Shown here one piece after another: positions 20,055 through 29,843 of a stretch of 64,000 bases of DNA; the stretch's first letter is position 1, and every line of letters starts with the position of its first letter. The translations under genes were made by a program, and so were the position numbers. The notes below the pieces were generated by a model that saw only the letters and a list, made by a program, of their open reading frames with translations, searched no databases and was not told where the DNA came from. Origin of the DNA: Pedobacter faecalis. Its GTDB lineage: Bacteria > Bacteroidota > Bacteroidia > Sphingobacteriales > Sphingobacteriaceae. Location of the stretch: the NCBI RefSeq assembly GCF_030182585.1, contig NZ_JARXOW010000001.1, positions 1,922,001 to 1,986,000 of the forward strand, read 5' to 3'.

Positions 20055-20065
20055 GGATAAAACAA

Positions 20066-20650
20066 TTAAAGATTCTTCAAAGCCAACTTGATCATTTGCT
20101 CTACCAGTAAATCCTTCCCATGTACCTTTTCAACTGCCACAAGGGCCTTCTCCGATGCCGGCTTCGAAAAACCAAGCATAACCAGCGCAGCGATGGCCTC
20201 GTCCTTTACAGAATTCCTTACCGGGGCGGCCATGAGCGAGCCGCTACCCTCCTTTTTCAACTTATCCTGAAGTTCCAGAACAAGACGCTGGGCCGACTTT
20301 GCACCTATCCCCTTAATACGTTGTATAAGCGGAAGATCTCCCTGAATAATAGCCGCCTGGATCTCTGTCGGTGTAATCGATGAAAGCATCATCCTGCCCG
20401 TGTTAGGTCCAATACCCGATACCGAGATGAGGTGAAGGAACAACCGCCGCTCATCCTCATCGGCAAACCCGTAAAGTGTGTGTGCATCCTCCTTTACATG
20501 CAGCCAGGTATATATTTTACATCGCTCACCCTCGGGCAAACTACTGTATGTACTCAGGGAGATATTTATGTGGTAACCCACGCCGCCGGCTTCCACCACC
20601 ACATAAGCAGGGCATTTAAAAGTCAGCTTCCCATCGATATATGCAAACAT
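20066..20650 (-). CDS. ruvA: Holliday junction branch-migration protein RuvA
   Basis: A 194-aa protein with an N-terminal OB-fold (MFAYIDGKLTFKCPAYVVVE), two helix-hairpin-helix motifs (about 70-130; ISVSGIGPNTGRMML and IKGIGAKSAQRLVLEL) and a small C-terminal domain that contacts RuvB. It binds four-way DNA junctions. It starts 1 bp after the maeB stop and is followed 11 bp later by sprA. Confidence 0.96.
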   Translation of the reverse strand: MFAYIDGKLTFKCPAYVVVEAGGVGYHINISLSTYSSLPEGERCKIYTWLHVKEDAHTLYGFADEDERRLFLHLISVSGIGPNTGRMMLSSITPTEIQAAIIQGDLPLIQRIKGIGAKSAQRLVLELQDKLKKEGSGSLMAAPVRNSVKDEAIAALVMLGFSKPASEKALVAVEKVHGKDLLVEQMIKLALKNL

Positions 20651-20651
20651 G

Positions 20652-22967
20652 TTATTTTCTGGAAATTCTTTTCAAAAGCCCCCCTCTGTCCGATGTCGCG
20701 TCAAGTTTCTTCTCCTGGGCATCCACAACAGCGATGGTCACCATGTTAACGATCTCCCTCACCGAGCTTCCCAGTTGCACAATATGAACAGGTTTTTTCA
20801 GTCCAAGCAAAATAGGGCCTACAGCTTCTGCTTCGCCGAGCTCCTGCAGCAGTTTGTACGCAATATTGCCCGATTCCAGGTTTGGAAATACCAGCGTATT
20901 TGCCGGCGCATCAGCCAGCCTGCTGAACGGAAAATTATCCTTAAGCATGAGATTGTTTATGGCAAAGTTGGCCTGCATCTCGCCGTCAACGATCATTTCC
21001 GGGTGACGGTCATGCAGGATCCTGACAGCCTTCCTTACTTTTTCAGGTACCGGACCATCATTAGATCCGAAATTGGAATAGGAAAGCAGTGCAATCCGGG
21101 GTTGTATGTTAAACTTCCTCACCGCCCGTTCCAACAGCAACGTGAGGTCTACAAGCTCCTCCGCCGTCGGGTCCACGTTTACTGTGGTATCGCCAAAAAA
21201 CACCGGACCCTTACGGGTGATCATCATATACATACCCGCAACCCTGTTCACACCTTCCTGGGTACCGATCACGCGCAATGCAGGCTTAATAGTAGCCGCA
21301 TAGTTCTTCGTCAGGCCAGACACCAGCGCATCCGCCTCCCCGAACTCCACCATGGACGCCCCGAAATAGTTTCTGTCGCGCATGAGCTTGGATGCTTCCG
21401 AAGAAGTAATGCCCCGCCTTTGCCGCTTGCGGTAAAGCGCTTCAGCATATTTGCTCAACCGTTCAGTCTCCGCAAAATTATCTATGATTTCCACACCCTC
21501 AAGGTCAAGCTCATTCTCGTCGATGATCTTTTGGATCGCCTGTTTATTGCCAAGCAATATCGGAACCGCAATATTCTCATCCTTTACAATTTGGGCCGCC
21601 TTTAAAATCTTATAATTGTCAGCCTCTGCGAAAACAATACGCTTAGGGTCAGACTTAGCCCGGTTGGTCAATGCACGCATAATGGCGTCGTCTCCGCCAA
21701 GCCGGCGTTTAAGCTCCTCCTCATAGGCATCCCAATCAGAAATAACCTTACGTGCAACGCCCGACTCAATCGCCGCCTTAGCCACTGCTATCGATACATT
21801 CGTCATAAGCCGCATGTCCATCGGCTTGGGTATAATATAGTCTTTACCAAACTTGATGTTGTTTTGATTGTAGGCCATGTTCACCGCTTCAGGCACCGGC
21901 TTCCTTGCCAGTTCAGCTATAGCCCGCACCGCCGCAACTTTCATCGCTTCGTTAATTCCGGTAGCACGAACATCCAGTGCCCCCCTGAAGATATACGGGA
22001 AACCAAGCACATTATTCACCTGATTAGGATAATCAGACCGGCCCGTGGCCATGATGATATCCTTACGGCTCGACACAGCAAGGTCATAAGCAATTTCCGG
22101 ATCAGGGTTAGCCATCGCAAATACAATCGGATTCCGGGCCATGGATTTCAGCATTTCTTCTGTCACACAGTTACCTGACGACAAACCAATGAACACGTCA
22201 GCATCCTTCATCGCGTCGGCCAGGGTCTCCAGTTTTCTGGACGTAGCAAATTCTGCCTTAATTTCATCCAGGTTGTCACGTTTGTCCGTAATCACGCCAG
22301 AACGGTCGCACATCACGATATTCTCCTTCTTCGCGCCCAAAGATACATACAGACGCGTGCAGGAAATCGCTGCCGCACCGGCACCGTTAACAACGATCTT
22401 TACCTTATCTATTTTCTTCTTTTGCAGGTCGCAGGCGTTCAGCAGCGCAGCTGCCGAAATAATCGCTGTGCCGTGCTGATCATCATGCATCACCGGGATG
22501 TTCATTTCCGCTTTAAGCCTGCGTTCTATTTCAAAACACTCAGGCGCCTTAATGTCCTCCAGGTTTATGCCTCCGAAAGTGGGCTCCAATGCTTTAACGA
22601 TGTTTACGAACTCGTCAACATTTTTAGTATCCAGCTCAAGGTCGAACACATCAATATCGGCGAATATCTTAAACAACAAACCCTTACCCTCCATCACAGG
22701 CTTACCCGCTTCCGGCCCAATGTCGCCCAGCCCCAGTACCGCGGTACCATTGCTGATCACCGCAACAAGATTTCCCTTGGCGGTATATTTATATACTTCT
22801 TCTTTTTTATCCGCTATCCTCAAACAAGGTTCTGCAACCCCGGGTGAATATGCAAGAGTTAAATCCCTTTGAGAATTGGTAGGCTTAGTTGGCACTACCT
22901 GTATCTTCCCCGGCCTGCCCTGCGAATGATAATCAAGCGCATCCTGTCTCCTGTTAATTTTGCTCAT
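20652..22967 (-). CDS. maeB: NADP-dependent malic enzyme with C-terminal phosphotransacetylase-like domain
   Basis: A 771-aa fusion. Residues about 1-430 are the malic enzyme catalytic and NAD(P)-binding regions ([42 protein letters not shown]); about 440-771 resemble phosphate acetyltransferase and usually act as an acetyl-CoA-sensing regulatory domain. It decarboxylates malate to pyruvate and makes NADPH. Length is typical of MaeB. It is first in the probable maeB-ruvA-sprA operon, with a candidate promoter at 22991-23022. Confidence 0.95.
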   Translation of the reverse strand: MSKINRRQDALDYHSQGRPGKIQVVPTKPTNSQRDLTLAYSPGVAEPCLRIADKKEEVYKYTAKGNLVAVISNGTAVLGLGDIGPEAGKPVMEGKGLLFKIFADIDVFDLELDTKNVDEFVNIVKALEPTFGGINLEDIKAPECFEIERRLKAEMNIPVMHDDQHGTAIISAAALLNACDLQKKKIDKVKIVVNGAGAAAISCTRLYVSLGAKKENIVMCDRSGVITDKRDNLDEIKAEFATSRKLETLADAMKDADVFIGLSSGNCVTEEMLKSMARNPIVFAMANPDPEIAYDLAVSSRKDIIMATGRSDYPNQVNNVLGFPYIFRGALDVRATGINEAMKVAAVRAIAELARKPVPEAVNMAYNQNNIKFGKDYIIPKPMDMRLMTNVSIAVAKAAIESGVARKVISDWDAYEEELKRRLGGDDAIMRALTNRAKSDPKRIVFAEADNYKILKAAQIVKDENIAVPILLGNKQAIQKIIDENELDLEGVEIIDNFAETERLSKYAEALYRKRQRRGITSSEASKLMRDRNYFGASMVEFGEADALVSGLTKNYAATIKPALRVIGTQEGVNRVAGMYMMITRKGPVFFGDTTVNVDPTAEELVDLTLLLERAVRKFNIQPRIALLSYSNFGSNDGPVPEKVRKAVRILHDRHPEMIVDGEMQANFAINNLMLKDNFPFSRLADAPANTLVFPNLESGNIAYKLLQELGEAEAVGPILLGLKKPVHIVQLGSSVREIVNMVTIAVVDAQEKKLDATSDRGGLLKRISRK

Positions 22968-22990
22968 AAAACCTCTTGAATATAAGGCGT

Positions 22991-23022
22991 CAAAGTTACA
23001 ATTCTTTTATATAGGGATAAAA
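22991..23022 (-). promoter_or_regulatory. candidate promoter of maeB-ruvA-sprA
   Basis: Minus strand: TTTT, a 20-nt spacer, then TAACTTTG (22998-22991), matching the Bacteroidota -7 element TAnnTTTG with a weak -33 element. It is 23 bp upstream of the maeB ATG. Confidence 0.5.
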
Positions 23023-23045
23023 TGAAATGCGCCATTACGGCGCAT
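23023..23045 (-). terminator. probable terminator of the 12-gene operon
   Basis: A perfect 7-bp stem ATGCGCC/GGCGCAT (23027-23033 and 23039-23045) has a 5-nt loop, followed on the minus strand by a T-rich run (TTTCATTTTAT). It lies 18 bp past the transglycosylase stop and overlaps the promoter region of maeB. Confidence 0.6.
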
Positions 23046-23062
23046 GGAATGAAATGAATAAT

Positions 23063-24235
23063 CTAGCTCTTGAGTGGCGACCTGTCCGCCTGCTCCTCGT
23101 CAGGAGGGTAAACCTTCAACTTCTGTCCGGGCACGATCACGGTGCTTTTCAGCTTGTTCCAGACCTTTAGATCCTGCACCTCCACGCGATACTTATCTGC
23201 TATTAATCCCAAACTTTGACCCTTGGCTACTTTGTGGATTCTGTAACCTGGACTCGAGGCAAAGACCACCTTACGCTCGTTGTCTCCTCCCCCGTTCAGC
23301 ACCTCATATACTGCGGCATAATCCCTCACAGCAATACGAGGAACCACCACACGTCGCGGTACGTTCATCGTGCCATTCACAATCTTCTTTTTGTACGACG
23401 GATTCAGTATCAGCAGATCTTCTTCAGGTACTGCAAGGGCCTGAGCCAGTTTCGGGAGCGACACGAAATGATTTACGTGAATGGTGTCTGCCTGCCGTGC
23501 CAATGCCGACGGCTTAACCTCAATCTCATGTTTCTTCCAGCACTTCATCATATATACCGTCGCGATAAAGGCCGGCACATAATTCCTGGTCTCCTGCGGA
23601 AGAAACTTCCGAACCACCCAAAAATCATTCGACTCCGCTTTCTCCATGGCGCGTTTCACGCCACCCATCCCGCAATTATACGCCGCTATAGCAAGCAGCC
23701 AGTCGCCGAGTTCTTCAAAAGCATCTCTGAAATACGCAGCAGCGGCATAGCTCGACTGCACAGGGTCCTTGCGCTCATCCACATAATTGTCTATGCCCAG
23801 CCCGTAGCCCTTTGCGGTGGCATACATAAACTGCCACAAACCTGTAGCTCCTACCCTCGACACGGCATGCGGGTTCAGCGAAGATTCGATGATCGGCAGG
23901 TATTTGATTTCATCAGGAATATCGTAGCTCTTCAGCGCCCGGGAAAATATAGGAGAATAATAATCAGACAGCCCCAGCATCTTGCCCATCATGTCTTTAC
24001 GGCCGGCGTAGATATCTATGTACTCCTGCACATACTCATTGTACGTAAGGGGAACCATATGCTGGATAGAATCCAGGCGGTTTTTCAAAAGATAGTTGTA
24101 AGAGGCAAACCGTGGCTGCTCTTCCACTTCGGGAATAGCGGTGGTATCCGTTAAGAGAGGCATCTGCTGGGCCGACACAGAAAAACTGATAAAAGCCAGT
24201 AAGCAATAAGATACTTTAAGTATTTTTTTGTTCAT
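23063..24235 (-). CDS. MltD-type lytic transglycosylase with LysM domains
   Basis: 390 aa from the ATG at 24235 (MNKKILKVSY); an upstream in-frame start at 24298 would overlap gatA and is not preferred. Signal peptide at about 1-22 (SFSVSAQQ). SLT domain at about 90-220 with the catalytic glutamate in LPIIESSLNPHAVS and the GATGLWQFMYATAKGYGL motif. Two LysM repeats lie in the C-terminal third (INGTMNV region and about 340-385, ending VIVPGQKLKVY). It cleaves peptidoglycan glycan strands. The gene starts 22 bp after gatA. Confidence 0.93.
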   Translation of the reverse strand: MNKKILKVSYCLLAFISFSVSAQQMPLLTDTTAIPEVEEQPRFASYNYLLKNRLDSIQHMVPLTYNEYVQEYIDIYAGRKDMMGKMLGLSDYYSPIFSRALKSYDIPDEIKYLPIIESSLNPHAVSRVGATGLWQFMYATAKGYGLGIDNYVDERKDPVQSSYAAAAYFRDAFEELGDWLLAIAAYNCGMGGVKRAMEKAESNDFWVVRKFLPQETRNYVPAFIATVYMMKCWKKHEIEVKPSALARQADTIHVNHFVSLPKLAQALAVPEEDLLILNPSYKKKIVNGTMNVPRRVVVPRIAVRDYAAVYEVLNGGGDNERKVVFASSPGYRIHKVAKGQSLGLIADKYRVEVQDLKVWNKLKSTVIVPGQKLKVYPPDEEQADRSPLKS

Positions 24236-24257
24236 AGGCACTTGGTGCTTAGCTTGT

Positions 24258-25697
24258 TTAGTTTGGGCCGGCAGGGTCCGACAGGTATTCATGGGCAAAC
24301 GACAGCAGACTTTCTTCCTGAAAGCGGCCGGCCATTAACTGAATACTTAACGGCAGATTCTGCTGATTATTGCCCAGCGGCAAAGCTATTGCCGGAATGC
24401 CCGTTAGCGAGGCCAGAACCGTAAAAATATCGGCCATATACATTACCAGGGGATCCGCTGTCTTTTCACCTATTTTAAATGCTGGTGTGGGTGCCACCGG
24501 CAAAACCAGCAGATCAAAACTGGTCAGCAATTTTTCCATGCGTTCGCGGATAAGCTGCCTTACCTGCTGCGCCTTTTGGTAGTAAGCATCATAATAACCG
24601 GCGCTTAACACAAAGGTGCCGAGCAATATCCTGCGCTTCACTTCCTCCCCAAAACCCTCTGCTCTGGAGCGCTTATACAGTTCATTCAGGTTTCCGGCCT
24701 CCATATTCCTGTAGCCGTAATGCACGCCGTCATATCTCGACAGATTAGAAGATGCTTCGGCGGTAGTGAGTACATAATAGGCAGGCACCAGGTACTCTAA
24801 AAGGTCGAAGGAAACATACTCCACACTGTGTCCCTGTGCTGTGAAGCGGTCTACAGCCTTATTTATCGCAGTCCGAACCTCAGGGTCCAGCGCCTCACTG
24901 TCCAAAGTTTCCTTCAGCACAGCAATTTTCCTCTTCGTGTTCTTATTCAGCGACGCGGTGTAATCAGGCACAGGAAGCTGAGAGACCGTACTGTCATGAG
25001 CATCCGCGCCCGCAAGCACTTTTAGCAGTAGCGCCGCATCGTATACCGAAGAAGTAATGGTTCCAACCTGGTCAAAAGAAGAGGCGTAAGCAATAACGCC
25101 ATACCGGGAAATGCGTCCGTAAGTCGGCTTCAGGCCGATATTCCCGCAGAAAGCCGCCGGTTGCCTTACCGAGCCGCCGGTATCCGTGCCCAGCGCACAC
25201 AGGCACATATCTGCCTGTACCGCTACAGCCGAACCACCTGAAGAGCCGCCCGGTACGCGCGATTCATCAGCAGCGTTTCGCACGGCACCGAAAAAAGAGG
25301 TTTCGTTCGAACCGCCCATAGCAAACTCGTCGCAGTTCAGGCGACCGATGATTACGGCGTCCTCACTAAGAAGACGCTCAACCACTGTTGCCGAATACGG
25401 CGAAATATAATTTTCGAGCATCTTAGAGGATGCCGACACCTGGTGATCCTTATAGCAGATATTGTCCTTAATACCGATAACCATTCCCGCAAGTCTGCCT
25501 GCGGTACCCGCATCAATTTTTTTCTGCACTGCCCGGGCCTGCTCGGCCGCAGAATGAAAAAACACCTCATTAAACGCATTAAGGTGTTCATTCTGGGCTA
25601 TTTGCTCCAAATAGTGGCTAAGCAGGGCAGGTACGCTAAGTTCTCCTTGCGCAATAAGGCCCTGTATCTCTGTCAGGCAGCTATACTTCTTATTCAA
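24258..25697 (-). CDS. gatA: Asp-tRNA(Asn)/Glu-tRNA(Gln) amidotransferase subunit A
   Basis: A 479-aa amidase-signature enzyme that releases ammonia from glutamine for transamidation of mischarged tRNA. The catalytic Lys is in GMVIGIKDNICYKDH, and the Ser residues in PGGSSGGSAVAV and GTDTGGSVRQPAAFCG. Length is normal for GatA. It is separated from gatB/gatC, as in many Bacteroidota. It starts 13 bp after the tatA stop. Confidence 0.94.
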   Translation of the reverse strand: MNKKYSCLTEIQGLIAQGELSVPALLSHYLEQIAQNEHLNAFNEVFFHSAAEQARAVQKKIDAGTAGRLAGMVIGIKDNICYKDHQVSASSKMLENYISPYSATVVERLLSEDAVIIGRLNCDEFAMGGSNETSFFGAVRNAADESRVPGGSSGGSAVAVQADMCLCALGTDTGGSVRQPAAFCGNIGLKPTYGRISRYGVIAYASSFDQVGTITSSVYDAALLLKVLAGADAHDSTVSQLPVPDYTASLNKNTKRKIAVLKETLDSEALDPEVRTAINKAVDRFTAQGHSVEYVSFDLLEYLVPAYYVLTTAEASSNLSRYDGVHYGYRNMEAGNLNELYKRSRAEGFGEEVKRRILLGTFVLSAGYYDAYYQKAQQVRQLIRERMEKLLTSFDLLVLPVAPTPAFKIGEKTADPLVMYMADIFTVLASLTGIPAIALPLGNNQQNLPLSIQLMAGRFQEESLLSFAHEYLSDPAGPN

Positions 25698-25710
25698 ACC
25701 AGGAAAAGAC

Positions 25711-25914
25711 TTATCTGATGTTCGATTGGTTCTGATCTGCTTTCTCTGAACTGTCTACACCGTCTTTACCTTCTTTAAATTCCTTCATCCCCTTACCCAG
25801 ACCGCGCATCAGCTCAGGTATTTTCTTGCCGCCGAAAAGTAAAAGCAAGGCTACAATAATCAGGGCAATCTCTCCGCCACCTAAACCAAAGGCTGCTATT
25901 GTTGTGTTTAACAT
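25711..25914 (-). CDS. tatA: twin-arginine translocase TatA/TatE family subunit
   Basis: A 67-aa protein with one N-terminal membrane helix ([19 protein letters not shown]), the FGGKKIPEL hinge and an amphipathic helix ([15 protein letters not shown]). It oligomerises to make the Tat translocation site. It is 11 bp after a second TatA/B-type gene, and is probably cotranscribed with gatA. Confidence 0.93.
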   Translation of the reverse strand: MLNTTIAAFGLGGGEIALIIVALLLLFGGKKIPELMRGLGKGMKEFKEGKDGVDSSEKADQNQSNIR

Positions 25915-25925
25915 AATATTTCTTG

Positions 25926-26333
25926 TTAAGAATTTGTCTTTTCTGTATCTGTTGAGGTGTCCGTCTGCGTATAACTTCTGGACATCGGCATCGTATTCGG
26001 AATACCTGTCTCCACCGCAGGAGCAGGCTGCTCAAAAGCTTCTTCTTCCACGTCCTCTTCCGTAGCCTGAGAAGTGTCTGCCTCCGACACATCCTCCTTC
26101 GCCTCCCGGATCATCTCATCTATATCTTCCTTGATGCTTACCGCATTAATATTTCTGTGAATCTCACGCTTTACGTCGTCAGAAGCGTCTTTAAATTCCC
26201 GGATACCCTTGCCAAGTCCCCTGGCCAGCTCAGGCAATTTTTTACCGCCAAACAACAAAAGTATGGCAGCAACAATCAGCACCATCTCTCCTCCGCCTAT
26301 ATTCAGGAATTCAGCTAACGTTCCTATGTACAT
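25926..26333 (-). CDS. second TatA/TatB-type subunit with acidic tail
   Basis: 135 aa. The N-terminal half repeats the TatA pattern ([20 protein letters not shown], then [14 protein letters not shown]); the C-terminal half (about 60-135) is long, acidic and Ser/Thr/Gln-rich. The longer tail suggests a TatB-like role, but Bacteroidota TatA and TatB cannot be told apart safely by eye. It lies between the EnvC-like gene and tatA. Confidence 0.88.
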   Translation of the reverse strand: MYIGTLAEFLNIGGGEMVLIVAAILLLFGGKKLPELARGLGKGIREFKDASDDVKREIHRNINAVSIKEDIDEMIREAKEDVSEADTSQATEEDVEEEAFEQPAPAVETGIPNTMPMSRSYTQTDTSTDTEKTNS

Positions 26334-26390
26334 TGTTCCTCGCTATTTTGATTGTATTTGCAAATATAGTGTTTTTTAACCAGCCAGCTT

Positions 26391-27650
26391 TTACTTGGCA
26401 ATCCATGCCTCAGGATTTTGCGCGGCCATACCCCGTCTTATCTGGAACTGAAGCTGGGGTGTTCCGTCCGAATTAGCCACAGTTCCGATGGTCTGCTTTG
26501 TGGAAACTTTATCGCCGCGCGACACGCTCACGGACTTCAGGTTGGAATACACGGTAAAGTAAGCCCCGTGTTTAATCAGGACATAATACCTGCCCAGTTG
26601 CGAGTCTACTGCACTTACCACCCCTTCAAATACGGCACGTACCGCAGCGCCTTCGGCGGTCTCAATATTTACACCGTCATTGGTATAACTGGCCTGGCCT
26701 TCCTTGTGAACACCAAACCTCTCTGTGATAATTCCAGTAGCCACAGGCCATGGCAGTGATCCCCGGTTTCCTTCAAACTGTGAAGACAAACGTGCTGATT
26801 CAGGCGTAGCTGTCAGATAGCCACTGCTTGTCTTAGGCTTAGCCGTAGGCTCTGGCGCTTCCCTGTTCTCTGCTTTGGCTTTTGCTGCCGCTGCGCGGGC
26901 TTCTTCTTCCTCCCGTCGTTTTGCAGCCTCAATTTCACGCGCTATAGCTGCACGTAAACTTCGTTCAACCGCAGCTTGCGTCCGTTGTCTGGCCGCTATA
27001 TCCTGTTTAATCTGTTTCTCCTGTTTGCTGTACTGATTGAGCACCTTAGATTGCTCCGATTTATTTTTGCCGAGTTTGTTACGCTCGCTCTCCTGCTCTT
27101 TCAGCAAATTACTTTTCTCTTTCAAACTCTTGTCGAGCGTCACGATCCGGTAGTTGAGATCCTTCTGCTTGCCCTGGATATAATCAGCCTGTTTCTTCCG
27201 GTATTGCCCAAATTGCTGAAGGTATTTGATCCGCTTATACGCCTGGTTAAAATCCTTTGCCGCAAAAATGAACATCATTTTATCATAAGCATTCCGGTTT
27301 CGCTGGGCAAAGCGGATCATGCTGGCATATTCTTTTTTCAGTTGGCCCAACTGACCTTTCAGGTTAGTGACGGCATTTGTATTTTCATGGATTTCGTTGT
27401 CCAGATTCTTTATTTCTGAGTTGATCAGCGATATCTTGTTCTGCATGAGCCTGATCTTAGCGTTCAGCGCATTGATCTGGCTCAGCGTAAGGCGCTTTTT
27501 CTTCGCTGCCTCTGCGGCGTTTTTTTGTAGGAGATTAATTTCCCGCTGAATAGCCTCCTTCCTCCGTTTCAATTCTGCACTGCTTTGCCCGAAAGCTGCA
27601 GACCCACACAACATGAGCACAAAGAGAATAAGTAATGGATATCGCTTCAT
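26391..27650 (-). CDS. EnvC-like murein hydrolase activator (degenerate LytM domain)
   Basis: 419 aa from ATG 27650 (MKRYPLLILF); an upstream in-frame start would overlap the preceding stop. Signal peptide at about 1-21 (CGSAAFGQ), a long coiled coil (about 22-250, rich in K/E/Q/L) and a C-terminal LytM/M23 domain (about 300-419). The zinc ligands expected of an active M23 peptidase are missing: the HxxxD position reads NDGVNIE, the HxH position VYSNL and LQFQI. This matches EnvC-type activators that switch on cell-division amidases rather than cutting peptidoglycan themselves. Confidence 0.87.
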   Translation of the reverse strand: MKRYPLLILFVLMLCGSAAFGQSSAELKRRKEAIQREINLLQKNAAEAAKKKRLTLSQINALNAKIRLMQNKISLINSEIKNLDNEIHENTNAVTNLKGQLGQLKKEYASMIRFAQRNRNAYDKMMFIFAAKDFNQAYKRIKYLQQFGQYRKKQADYIQGKQKDLNYRIVTLDKSLKEKSNLLKEQESERNKLGKNKSEQSKVLNQYSKQEKQIKQDIAARQRTQAAVERSLRAAIAREIEAAKRREEEEARAAAAKAKAENREAPEPTAKPKTSSGYLTATPESARLSSQFEGNRGSLPWPVATGIITERFGVHKEGQASYTNDGVNIETAEGAAVRAVFEGVVSAVDSQLGRYYVLIKHGAYFTVYSNLKSVSVSRGDKVSTKQTIGTVANSDGTPQLQFQIRRGMAAQNPEAWIAK

Positions 27651-27670
27651 TCCACCAAAAGTATGAAAAA

Positions 27671-28459
27671 TCAATTTATTACCTCAAACTTGCCGGGAAC
27701 ATTAAACGGAAACTCCAGCGGTACGTTGCCCTCAATCTTCGAATATTCCAGCTGGACACCGATGGTCTGCTTTCCGGCCATAGAGTTTATTTTCAAAGCG
27801 GTCGGGAACAGCGTCTGCCCGATTTCCTGATACTCCCCGTAAGTTACCTTCAAACCCTGCCCGCTTTTTAACTCGTTCAGATGCTGCGCTGCTACCTTAA
27901 AGAGTGTATTAAAGCCGCTCCGGTACACCAGGTCCTCGCGCTGTCCCTTTAGTACCCAAACCCCGTTTTCCTGATTGAGGCTTGCTTCATTGGTCATAAA
28001 GCCTGTAATGGTATTGCCCAGGAGGATCGACTGCAGCAACTGGAAGTCCACCGACTTGCCGGTAAACCTATGTATATAATTAAAAGGCTTTTTAAGATAG
28101 ACGCTTTGCAGGTTATTCCGCACCTTAATGCTATCAGGAGTGATCAGTGCCCGCGCCACCTCAATGCCGGCGAAGGCGGTCAGGCTCACCCAGATCCTTT
28201 TGTCCTTCTCCATGCGGATGGTCATATTTACATTGCTGCTGTTGCCATTGATGTCCATGCTCGCACGTGCCTTCAGCGAAAGCGTATTGAAGTCAGCATC
28301 CTTACTCTGCAGAAGGCGCAAAGTTTCCGCCCTACCGTCTGGAGCCGCCACAACAGTATCTGCACGAGGCACTGTCACTACAGCTTTTTTGGTTTTACAT
28401 CCTGCTGCCAGTACCACCACCAGCAGGAGCAGCAAGCTATTTAATTGATTTCTTTTCAT
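27671..28459 (-). CDS. DUF4292 family lipoprotein
   Basis: 262 aa from ATG 28459 (MKRNQLNSLL). Signal segment, then lipobox LAAGC with the lipidated cysteine at residue 21. The rest is a beta-rich domain of the DUF4292 type, distantly similar to LolB/LolA-like lipoprotein carriers; that likeness is family knowledge, not visible here. It overlaps the TPR gene upstream by 23 bp and is followed by the EnvC-like gene, a conserved Bacteroidota order. Confidence 0.82.
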   Translation of the reverse strand: MKRNQLNSLLLLLVVVLAAGCKTKKAVVTVPRADTVVAAPDGRAETLRLLQSKDADFNTLSLKARASMDINGNSSNVNMTIRMEKDKRIWVSLTAFAGIEVARALITPDSIKVRNNLQSVYLKKPFNYIHRFTGKSVDFQLLQSILLGNTITGFMTNEASLNQENGVWVLKGQREDLVYRSGFNTLFKVAAQHLNELKSGQGLKVTYGEYQEIGQTLFPTALKINSMAGKQTIGVQLEYSKIEGNVPLEFPFNVPGKFEVIN

Positions 28460-29399
28460 TGATCTTCTTCTCCAAATCCAAATACACTTTATTTTCCGAA
28501 TCAAACTGCAGGGCCGATTTAATACGATCCAATGCCGGTTTCAGGTCCCCTTCCCTGAAAAGCGCCAGGGCAGCATAATAATAAAGCACTGCCTGGTTCG
28601 GGTATAAGCTTAACGCATCTTCGCTGCTTTTAATTGCCTGGCTGTACAGACCCAGCCCGATCTCACTTTGCAGTTTACGCTCCCAAACCTTAAACTGCCC
28701 CTTACCTGCTGCAAGAATCGCGTTAAATTGCACCAGCGCCGCCGCCAGGTCGCCCTGTTTATATAGCTGCTCCCCGGCCGCCATATCCGGCGCCACCGTA
28801 TTTTTGGGCAACTGCGGATGAGCAATGTCAGGATGCATATCTTTAGCACTTACACGTGCCCTCGCTTTGGTAAGGGCCTCCGACGAACCAAACTTCTTCT
28901 CGAGTTCGTCATAGCCGTCCATAGCCGCCTTGGTATTTCCCGAAAGCAGCAAGGCATTTGCCCGGTCAAAGTAAAAAGAGTCGTCGTTGGGCGAAAGCCG
29001 GATCAGCTCGTTAAAAACGTCAATAAGGCTAAGCATATCACCTTTCCGCTTATACAATTCAGCAAGCAACTTCCAGTACCAGACATTATTCCGCTCAACC
29101 GACGTTGCCCGCCGTATCGCCAGCTCAGCCTCGGGCAACCTGTTCTGTCTGAAGTTAAGCACAGCCAGTTCGTAATACGCCGCCGCATGGTTCGGGTCCA
29201 TCGCTATCACCTTCTCAAAACGCTCGGCAGCACGCGGATAATCCTCATTAAGCTTTTCCCGAAGCCCAGCGAAAAACAAGTCCTTAATAGCCGTTGTGTC
29301 CGGCAGCAACATCCGCGGTTGCTGCGCGCGCGCAGCAGCTGTCCATGTCAGCTGACACACGCCAAAAATCCCTGCTATCAAATATGCCTTTCGCCCCAT
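28437..29399 (-). CDS. secreted tetratricopeptide repeat protein
   Basis: A 320-aa protein with a signal peptide (about 1-25, TAAARAQQ) and several TPR units (for example AAERFEKVIAMDPNHAAAYY and SSEDALSLYPNQAVLYYYAA). It is likely a periplasmic scaffold. It sits between dut and the DUF4292 lipoprotein. The last eight codons overlap the DUF4292 start. Confidence 0.85.
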   Translation of the reverse strand: MGRKAYLIAGIFGVCQLTWTAAARAQQPRMLLPDTTAIKDLFFAGLREKLNEDYPRAAERFEKVIAMDPNHAAAYYELAVLNFRQNRLPEAELAIRRATSVERNNVWYWKLLAELYKRKGDMLSLIDVFNELIRLSPNDDSFYFDRANALLLSGNTKAAMDGYDELEKKFGSSEALTKARARVSAKDMHPDIAHPQLPKNTVAPDMAAGEQLYKQGDLAAALVQFNAILAAGKGQFKVWERKLQSEIGLGLYSQAIKSSEDALSLYPNQAVLYYYAALALFREGDLKPALDRIKSALQFDSENKVYLDLEKKINEKKSIK

Positions 29400-29410
29400 T
29401 ATGTTATATT

Positions 29411-29842
29411 TTACCTGCCGGTATGGCCGTAACCCCCCGCCCCTCTTGCCGTATCACTCAGTTCATCCACCAGGTTCCATTCCACTGTTTCATGGCGGGC
29501 CACTACCATCTGGGCAATCCGCTCACCGTCGTTTACCACAAAATCGGTGTCCGAAAGGTTCACCAGCAATACTTTGATCTCACCGCGGTAATCCGCATCT
29601 ATCGTCCCCGGAGCGTTTACAATGCTGATGCCATGCTTATAAGCCAGCCCGCTTCTCGGCCTGATCTGTGCCTCATAACCTACCGGCAGTTCAATATGTA
29701 TACCCGTTGGAATCAGCACACGCTGCAAAGGTTTAATGGTGATTGCAGATTCAACAAAGGCCCGCAGGTCCATTCCCGCTGCATGTGCCGTTTCGTATTG
29801 TGGCAAGGCATGGGAAGAATGGTTAATAATACTAATGTTCAT
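29411..29842 (-). CDS. dut: dUTP diphosphatase
   Basis: A 143-aa homotrimeric dUTPase hydrolysing dUTP to dUMP and pyrophosphate. Conserved motifs are visible: [11 protein letters not shown] (motif 1), [11 protein letters not shown] (2), [15 protein letters not shown] (3), GERIAQMVV (4) and GAGGYGHTG (5). Length is normal. It starts 1 bp after the flippase stop. Confidence 0.96.
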   Translation of the reverse strand: MNISIINHSSHALPQYETAHAAGMDLRAFVESAITIKPLQRVLIPTGIHIELPVGYEAQIRPRSGLAYKHGISIVNAPGTIDADYRGEIKVLLVNLSDTDFVVNDGERIAQMVVARHETVEWNLVDELSDTARGAGGYGHTGR

Positions 29843-29843
29843 A

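Noticed and set aside
20649-21605. Long plus-strand frame (318 codons)
   Set aside because: Antisense to maeB; composition is rich in His, Arg and Cys, as expected of a mirror frame.
23216-24154. Plus-strand frame of 312 codons
   Set aside because: Antisense to the LysM transglycosylase, with no domain or start signal.
24236-24298. Upstream start for the transglycosylase
   Set aside because: It would place hydrophilic residues before the signal peptide and overlap gatA.
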